A stretch of DNA of 64,000 nucleotides from Dimorphilus gyrociliatus (taxonomy: Eukaryota; Annelida; Polychaeta; Dinophilidae): assembly GCA_904063045.1 (NCBI GenBank), contig CAJFCJ010000040.1, forward strand, positions 65,503 through 129,502, in the 5' to 3' direction. This document shows, piece by piece, positions 58,206 through 64,000 of this stretch (its first letter is position 1; each line of letters opens with the position of its first letter). The translations under genes and the position numbers were made by a program. Below the pieces are notes generated by a model that saw only the letters and a list, made by a program, of their open reading frames with translations, was not told the origin of the DNA and did not search any database.

Positions 58206-61200
58206 CCCACAATGCTACTTCAATGAATGTTATTTTGGTTTATGAGAATGACAAAGCCAGAGCCAAAGAAGTAGATGAATATCTTTCAAAAATTAATGAA
58301 TTAATGTTGAGAATTAAAAGTAGTGGAGCCAAAGTTGATGGTAATAGCTTTTTAAAGTACCATTTGATGACTGGGGCAGCTACAATTCCTGAAGGTATGG
58401 TTAATCCTGATCCTACTCAACCAAAATTCAGTTATGATGGCATTCAAGATAATGCTTTGGAAAAGACAATTGCAAGTCTTCTAATTGATGCTAATGAGAA
58501 ACCTAATACTACTTTGCTGAGACCCTATTCTGGTAGCAAAGATACTTGGGCCTTTAAGAGGAACTTTCAAACAGCTTGTGAATTAAACCTTTGGGATACA
58601 GAAGAGAAAAGAGTTCGAATGATGAGAAAATACACTACTGGAAGAGCCAGAGATGTTATTGAAAGTTTACCCTCCATGGCAAATGAAAATGAAATTTGGG
58701 ATGCATTGGATGAAGAATTTAATCCAGATCCTATGGCTTACAAAAAAGAAATTGATAGATTGAGACAGTTCAATGATGAAACTGTCCAAAGTTTTGTTAG
58801 AAGAAGTAAAGAACTTGTAGAAAAATTCCTACCATTCAATACTACTGTAATGGCTTGTGTTACTGAAAGAGTTAGAGAACTTCAACTGTTAACTGTATTC
58901 AGGAATGGTCTTAAAGGAAAAATTGTTAATCATGTGGAAAAAGATGGAGAGATTAACTCAGTTAATCAGTATATTAAATTGGCAAAAAGAGCAGAAATAT
59001 TTTTTGATAATGCAAGAAAAGAAAGTGAAAATGAATTCAAACAGTACAAAAGGAGATTTGACAACAATCAGAGTAACTCAAATCAAAATGAACATACATT
59101 TAAACCTTTTTCTCAAAATAGATTTCAACAACAAAGAAATGGAAATGCAGGAAATAATGAAAAAGGCAGCTTTAACAGACTAATACATGTTGGACCTGAT
59201 GAACCTAATGAAACTGAAATTTCTAAAGGAAGAATGGCAATATTTAATCTCAAAGAAGAGAAAATCGCACATTTTAAGTGTACTTCTTTGGTGAAAGGCA
59301 GAAAAGATTTCCAATTTCAAATGAAAAATCATAATGGAAGAGAGGTTATTGCTTTATGTGATTCAGGAGCACTTTTGTCATTTATTACAGAAAAAGAAAT
59401 CAGGTTAATGGATTCTAAATTCATCAAGAAAGAAACTACTGGCTTACCAATCATCACTTCAGCAGAGGGAAATGCCTTAAAGACAAAAGGAAAAGCAAAA
59501 CTGAATATTCAATTTAATGGAAGAATTATGGAACAAGAATTTTTTATTATGGAAAAACTAGATATGGCTATAATACTTGGTTGTGATTTCTTAGAAAATG
59601 CTGGAGCTCTTATTGATTTTGCAACAAAACAAGTTTCTCTTCCATTCTTTATCAGAAAAGGACAACCAGTTAGAAAGTTTTTGCAATATAATGAAAATCA
59701 CCAAACAAAATTTGGAAAACAAGGCAGTTTAAAAAAAGTAACTGTTGGAATGATGGGACAGTATTTTGAAGATTCTGACACTCCATCTGAAGTTTTTGAT
59801 ACTCCATCTGAAGTTTCAGATAGTGTGGACTCAGAAATGGAAGTTACTGATCCAGATACTGGCTATGATACAAGCAACACTCATGGTTCAAGCATAGTTT
59901 ATGAGGGATTCAATGGTTTTGATTCAAATAGCAATTATGGCACAGATGAAAGTTCCAGTACTTCTGAAAATTATGATACAGAAACAAGTACTGAATCAGA
60001 TCACAGCCCAGACTCAGATTTGGATATAATCAATGGTACAAGCTCATCTGAAGATGAAATTAGTGATTCAACTGAATCTGATAATGGTTCAATGATTGTT
60101 ATAGACTCATCTGAGGAAGAGCTTGATAACATAACTGAGCCTGATAATGATTCAATGATTGTTATAGACTCATCTGAAGAAGAGACCAGTAACACAATTG
60201 AGTCTGACAATGATTCCATAATGGTTATAGACTCATCTGATGAAGAGACTGGAAATATACCTAAGTCTGACAATGACTCAGTTATTCTTATAAATTCCTC
60301 TGAAGAAGAAACTGAAGACTTGGCTATGGAAATGGAAATTAAACCACAATACATAGAATTAGAAGATGGAATAACTATCAAAGTGGAAAAAGAACAAAAG
60401 AAAAATCCAGTAACTCCTGAAATAGAAGAATTACAGTTGGAAAGTATTGAATTTGAACATTTGTCTAATCAAAATGTACACAATATTAATTCAAATACAC
60501 TAGAAATTGACAATTATTTACATGTGTCCAAAAATAATCTTGACAAGAACAGAGAAGAATTAAAAAAAATGATAAAGAATTATGAAGATATTATTGCTAC
60601 AAATCAGAATGACATTGGTTCACCAGATGTTCCACCAATGGCAATTGAATTATTGGAAGATATAAAGCCTTTCAAACAAAGACCATACAGATTGCCACCC
60701 AACAAACAGCAGGAATGCAGGGATCAATTAAATGGATTATTGGAAAATGGTCTAATTAGAGCAAGCAAAAGCCAATGGGCTTCACCCATTGTTTTTGTGA
60801 AAAAGAAAGAAGGAACATTAAGAATGTGTGTGGATTACAGAAAACTTAACAAGCAATCAAAAAAGAATTGTTATCCAATCCCACATCAGGAAGATTTATT
60901 TGATAAGCTTGGAGGAGGCCACAAATATTTTTCTATATTGGATTTAACAAGTGCATTTCATCATATTCCAATTAAAGAAGAAGATAAGGAGAAAACTGCT
61001 TTTATTACACCATTTGGTTTATTTGAATTCAACCGCATGCCATTTGGTTTGGCTAATGCACCTTCACACTTCAGCTATATCATGGCAAATTTTGTTATTA
61101 ATGGATTGGAAAACTTCTGCATTAATTATATGGATGATATTATAGTTTTTACCAAAACATTGGAAGAACACTTTGTAGCTCTACAGAAACTTATGGAAAG

Positions 61201-62428
61201 AATCAAGGAAAAAGACTTTAGAATTAAACTGAGCAAATGTGCATTCTTACAAGAATCAGTTCAATTCCTTGGTGATAGAATTACACAGAATGGTATTGAA
61301 ACTGATCCTGAAAAGATTCAGAAAATAAAAGATGCCAAATTACCTATGTTTGCAAATACTCTGTTGAGTTTTGTGGCATTTTGTGGTTATTATAGAAGAT
61401 TTGTTAAAGATTTTGCAAAAATCACAAAACCTTTGAGAGAATTATTAAAAGTACACCAAAAGACAGAAAAACTGAAATGGACAAAAAAAGCAGAGGAAGC
61501 TTATGAAACACTAAGGAATGCAATGACAGAGCCCCCAATCCTTCAACTGCCAGACTTTACTAAATCATTCTATTTAACAACAGATGCTTCTAATTATGCA
61601 GTTGGTGCAGTTCTAGAACAAGAATGGGAAGAAGATGGAAAGAAAATAAGAAAACCAATTTCTTTTGCTTCCAAGCTCCTAATCAATACACAACTAAGAT
61701 ATGCAGCTTATCAAAAAGAGGCTTTTGCAGTATATTGGGCAGTACAAAAATTCTCCCATTATCTACAGTATAAGAAATTTTTTCTCTACACTGATCACCA
61801 AAATTTGGTACAAACATTTGTACAAAACAAACTGAATACAAGTACTGTTAAATGGGTGATGGCACTTATGGATATGGATTTTGAAATAATATACATACCA
61901 GGAAGAACTAATAGAGCAGACTGGATATCAAGAATTGGTGAAACTGATGAAGTAATTGATTTTCGTAATTTACTTAAGGAAAGATTAAATGAAGAAAAAC
62001 AAAATGGCAATACAGTTCCCCAATTAGCAGAAAGAAAGGATATGCTTAAATGCTTTTATATTGATACAGAGGACTTAGAAGAATTAGATGATTGTTTAGA
62101 TGACAATCTAGACAATGATTATGATGAAGACATAACTGAAATCCAAGCCCAGATTATGAAACTAAAAATCACACCAGTTGAAATAAACTTCTATAGAGAA
62201 CAAGTATTAGATACTCCACTAATGAAAGTTGTAGACAAATTGGAAGGAGAAAACATTGATAATGGGTCTTTGAATGAATATGGAAACTTTATTGAATCTA
62301 TGTTTGTAAAAGAAGATCTTGTATGGTATCTAAATGGCTGTCAACCACTACTTGTAATTCCACTATCAACTCTAACCAACTTACTTGGACAAATTCATCA
62401 ACATCAACTATTGAGCACTATGGTGTAG
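58190..62428 (+). CDS. Gypsy gag-pol polyprotein: gag, protease, SIM-like repeats, RT, RNase H
   Basis: One open frame of about 1,400 residues. Gag/capsid-type region about 58480-59030 (RPYSGSKDTWAFKRNFQ, TTGRARDVIESL); no CCHC knuckle seen. Aspartic protease about 59300-59650 (LCDSGALLSFI, IILGCDFLE). An acidic Ser-rich linker (59770-60330) ends in four 21-residue repeats with VIDSSEEE cores. Reverse transcriptase about 60660-61330 (FKQRPYRLPP, NYMDDIIVF). RNase H about 61560-61920 (LTTDASNYAVGAVLEQ, LYTDHQNL). The frame is open 24 codons further upstream, through the LTR end. A one-base deletion near 62405 ends it before integrase. No gag/pol frameshift site is needed. Confidence 0.95.
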   Translation: MAQSTAHNATSMNVILVYENDKARAKEVDEYLSKINELMLRIKSSGAKVDGNSFLKYHLMTGAATIPEGMVNPDPTQPKFSYDGIQDNALEKTIASLLIDANEKPNTTLLRPYSGSKDTWAFKRNFQTACELNLWDTEEKRVRMMRKYTTGRARDVIESLPSMANENEIWDALDEEFNPDPMAYKKEIDRLRQFNDETVQSFVRRSKELVEKFLPFNTTVMACVTERVRELQLLTVFRNGLKGKIVNHVEKDGEINSVNQYIKLAKRAEIFFDNARKESENEFKQYKRRFDNNQSNSNQNEHTFKPFSQNRFQQQRNGNAGNNEKGSFNRLIHVGPDEPNETEISKGRMAIFNLKEEKIAHFKCTSLVKGRKDFQFQMKNHNGREVIALCDSGALLSFITEKEIRLMDSKFIKKETTGLPIITSAEGNALKTKGKAKLNIQFNGRIMEQEFFIMEKLDMAIILGCDFLENAGALIDFATKQVSLPFFIRKGQPVRKFLQYNENHQTKFGKQGSLKKVTVGMMGQYFEDSDTPSEVFDTPSEVSDSVDSEMEVTDPDTGYDTSNTHGSSIVYEGFNGFDSNSNYGTDESSSTSENYDTETSTESDHSPDSDLDIINGTSSSEDEISDSTESDNGSMIVIDSSEEELDNITEPDNDSMIVIDSSEEETSNTIESDNDSIMVIDSSDEETGNIPKSDNDSVILINSSEEETEDLAMEMEIKPQYIELEDGITIKVEKEQKKNPVTPEIEELQLESIEFEHLSNQNVHNINSNTLEIDNYLHVSKNNLDKNREELKKMIKNYEDIIATNQNDIGSPDVPPMAIELLEDIKPFKQRPYRLPPNKQQECRDQLNGLLENGLIRASKSQWASPIVFVKKKEGTLRMCVDYRKLNKQSKKNCYPIPHQEDLFDKLGGGHKYFSILDLTSAFHHIPIKEEDKEKTAFITPFGLFEFNRMPFGLANAPSHFSYIMANFVINGLENFCINYMDDIIVFTKTLEEHFVALQKLMERIKEKDFRIKLSKCAFLQESVQFLGDRITQNGIETDPEKIQKIKDAKLPMFANTLLSFVAFCGYYRRFVKDFAKITKPLRELLKVHQKTEKLKWTKKAEEAYETLRNAMTEPPILQLPDFTKSFYLTTDASNYAVGAVLEQEWEEDGKKIRKPISFASKLLINTQLRYAAYQKEAFAVYWAVQKFSHYLQYKKFFLYTDHQNLVQTFVQNKLNTSTVKWVMALMDMDFEIIYIPGRTNRADWISRIGETDEVIDFRNLLKERLNEEKQNGNTVPQLAERKDMLKCFYIDTEDLEELDDCLDDNLDNDYDEDITEIQAQIMKLKITPVEINFYREQVLDTPLMKVVDKLEGENIDNGSLNEYGNFIESMFVKEDLVWYLNGCQPLLVIPLSTLTNLLGQIHQHQLLSTMV
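60077..60322 (+). repeat. Four tandem 63-base repeats encoding SIM-like motifs
   Basis: Each unit encodes SDNDSxxVIDSSEEE followed by a variable half. The hydrophobic core (IVID, MVID, ILIN) before Ser and acidic residues fits the SUMO-interacting motif consensus. A fifth degenerate unit (LDIINGTSSSEDE) lies just upstream. Confidence 0.9.
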
Positions 62429-63492
62429 ACATAACAATTCACACTTTGGAGCAAGCTTTCTGGCACCCCAAGCTAAAGAAAACAATTAAAGATCACATAA
62501 AGAGTTGTGAATTTTGTGAGCAATTAAGAGCACCAGGCAACAAACATCTGTTGGTTGAAACACCTCACCCAACTTTACCAATGCAAAGAATAGCTATGGA
62601 CATAATGGGACCTCTGACTGGACATGATTCTTACAAGTATATACTTGTCATTATAGACCACATGTCCAGATTTACCAACATATTCCCTCTAAAAACTCAA
62701 ACAGCTGAGGAGATTTCTAAACATTTGTTTTTCAACTATTTCCCAATATTTGGTATCCCAGAAGAAATTCTCACAGATCAAGGAAGGAATTTTCTTGGTG
62801 AAATCTTTACAGAAATGGTGACATCAATGGGAATACGAAAAATTAAAACAACAGCATTCCATAGCCAAAGTAATGGAATGGTAGAAAGAAAGAATTTGGA
62901 AATTCGTAGAGCACTACATAAACATGTAGTTATGGAACAATTGACAGATTGGACAAGACAGTTACCATTAATTCAGACATGTTTAATCAAATTCCAGTTG
63001 GAAGCACTGGCAAAACCCACATGAAATATTATTTGGATTGAAGAATAGAAATGTTTTAGACCTGTTAATGGAAGTTCCAAGATTAGAACCAACAACAAAA
63101 TTCTTATTTGATAGAAAACATGAACTTGAAGAAATTAGAGCAACAGCACTTTGCAAATCTGTTCTAAAAAAGAAGGAATATAGAGATAGAGTTAATAAAG
63201 CTATTACAAGAAACCTCCAACTTACAAAATTGGTGATTGGGTACACATAAGAAATGAAAACATTGGTCAAGGAATGAACAGAATAAATACAAGCAAATGG
63301 AGTGGACCATATCTTGTAACTGCTACAGATACTACAAAATGTTTGTATGAATTACAAATATTGGCAGATAAAAGAAAATTCTATCATGCTAGTAGACTAA
63401 GACTAGCTAACAAACAACCTATAACAGTTAACACAGTGACAGTAAGGAAACACAAACAAATGGTGGAATGCTTCCTATCAGAGGATCAATAA
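62408..63492 (+). pseudogene. Gypsy integrase, continued with one-base breaks
   Basis: After the break near 62405 the integrase frame reads HYGVDITIHTL, the HHCC zinc region (SCEFCEQ), then a complete catalytic triad: Asp in AMDIMGP, Asp in LTDQGRNF and Glu in GMVERKN. Breaks near 62990, 63025 and 63240 move the frame; each restores with a single added base, as judged from the other copies. The C-terminal part ends QILADKRKFYHASRLRLANK. The element would be inactive unless these are sequence errors. Confidence 0.85.
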
Positions 63493-64000
63493 TTTATACA
63501 CTGTTAGCAATATGCTGTTTAAACTTGGTCCAAGCAAATGTATCCATAACAAAAGCAAACATAACTGTAAGAATGCTACCATCAGTACAGTTTTGTCAAG
63601 GACAACAAGTACACCAATCATTTGATTTAGCAGATGAACCAGTATGTACCTTTGAAACTAAACAAATGATCAAAATTGTAGCTAACATCTATGAAATTAA
63701 AGCTGACAATTTGGCAATTCAAGCTGTCAAGTGTTTAGTGAAAAGAAGAATCAATTTCTACACTCATTACTTTTTTGGAGCAAAGAAACACAGAATTGAA
63801 AAACAAAACTTGCCTTAAGTGAAAAACAATGCAGAACAATGCTATACACACACAAAACTTAAATGGACAAAACCTAATTGAAAAAGGCAAACTTTTCTTA
63901 TGTATATGAAAACAAAGGACCAAATTACAAATGGCCAAGACCACAGTGTGGAAGAATTTACAACAATCCTTCAAATTGGCAGGCTTATTGGAATCCAAGT
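63468..64000 (+). pseudogene. Env-like gene start (runs off the window)
   Basis: Overlaps the pol end by 25 bases. Signal-peptide-like start (LPIRGSIIYTLLAICCLNLV), then an ectodomain with regularly placed Cys (QFCQGQ, EPVCTFE, VKCLVKRR). A frame break near 63810 follows KHRIEKQ. It is homologous to the env copy at 21.7-20.8 kb. Membrane fusion function is inferred only from position and topology; the C-terminal anchor is seen in the fragment at 54.2 kb. Confidence 0.75.

Noticed and set aside
60001-60381. Ser/Ile-rich repetitive frame on the minus strand
   Set aside because: It is the reverse reading of the SIM-like repeat region of gag-pol.
1-64000. CRISPR arrays, operons, bacterial-type genes
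   Set aside because: No direct-repeat arrays with unique spacers; introns, domains and tRNA are eukaryotic.

Overview
The window is AT-rich nuclear DNA from an animal. Coding regions are split by many short introns (about 50-70 bases) with GT/AG borders. The domains are metazoan extracellular modules (LDLa, C-type lectin, SRCR, MAM, LRR, rhodopsin-type 7TM, ITIH-like), there is a eukaryotic tRNA-Leu, and the mobile DNA consists of Ty3/gypsy and BEL/Pao retroelements. I cannot name the species. Acidic and Asn runs, short introns and a large family of LDLa-LRR receptors fit a small-bodied invertebrate. The TTAGGG-like arrays belong to a dispersed transposon, so they say nothing about the telomere.

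Layout. 0-4.4 kb: a receptor gene with CTLD, six LDLa, LRR and 7TM (5' end cut by the window). 4.8 kb: tRNA-Leu(UAA). 5-6.4 kb: a frameshifted LRR gene. 6.7-8.9 kb: a secreted protein with galactose-binding-like modules. 9.3-11.1 kb: a secreted Cys-rich protein converging on an LRR protein with a possible lipidated N-terminus. 11.9-16.9 kb: an EGF-like exon, a lectin gene, retroelement scraps, an LDLa fragment, a hairpin, a secreted unknown and an isolated exon. 17.2-23.7 kb: retroelement graveyard plus a 1-kb inverted-repeat element that encloses a small secreted-peptide gene. 23.7-28.0 kb: a SEA/MAM serine protease. 30.0-36.6 kb (minus): the best receptor gene, with exons for a signal peptide, lectin-like domains, SRCR, CTLD, six LDLa, LRR and 7TM. 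37.5-38.4 kb: LTR pieces. 39.0-43.0 kb: a partial paralogue of the receptor (SRCR, CTLD, LDLa) followed by an inverted 7TM scrap. 43.5-46.1 kb: a BEL/Pao element split by an LRR fragment that itself carries a MITE. 46.3-51.5 kb: an ITIH-like pseudogene with a solo LTR, then a nearly intact ITIH-like gene. 52-57 kb: mixed fragments, a PHD/FYVE-type zinc-finger gene and a solo LTR. 57.6-64 kb: a long Ty3/gypsy element with env, running off the right edge.

Most host genes encode secreted or membrane recognition modules (lectins, scavenger-receptor, LDLa, LRR, protease), so the locus looks like a fast-evolving recognition cluster churned by transposons. The strongest observations are: (1) a receptor family joining SRCR, C-type lectin, six LDLa, LRR and a rhodopsin-like 7TM; (2) four tandem 21-residue repeats with the form of SUMO-interacting motifs in the gypsy polyprotein; (3) a roughly 200-bp MITE family carrying internal telomere-like repeats, with a perfect 9-bp target duplication in one copy; (4) a 1-kb inverted-repeat element enclosing a secreted-peptide gene. 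Many breaks in otherwise good reading frames are single-base changes, several in or beside A, C or TA runs, so some 'pseudogene' calls may reflect sequence error.
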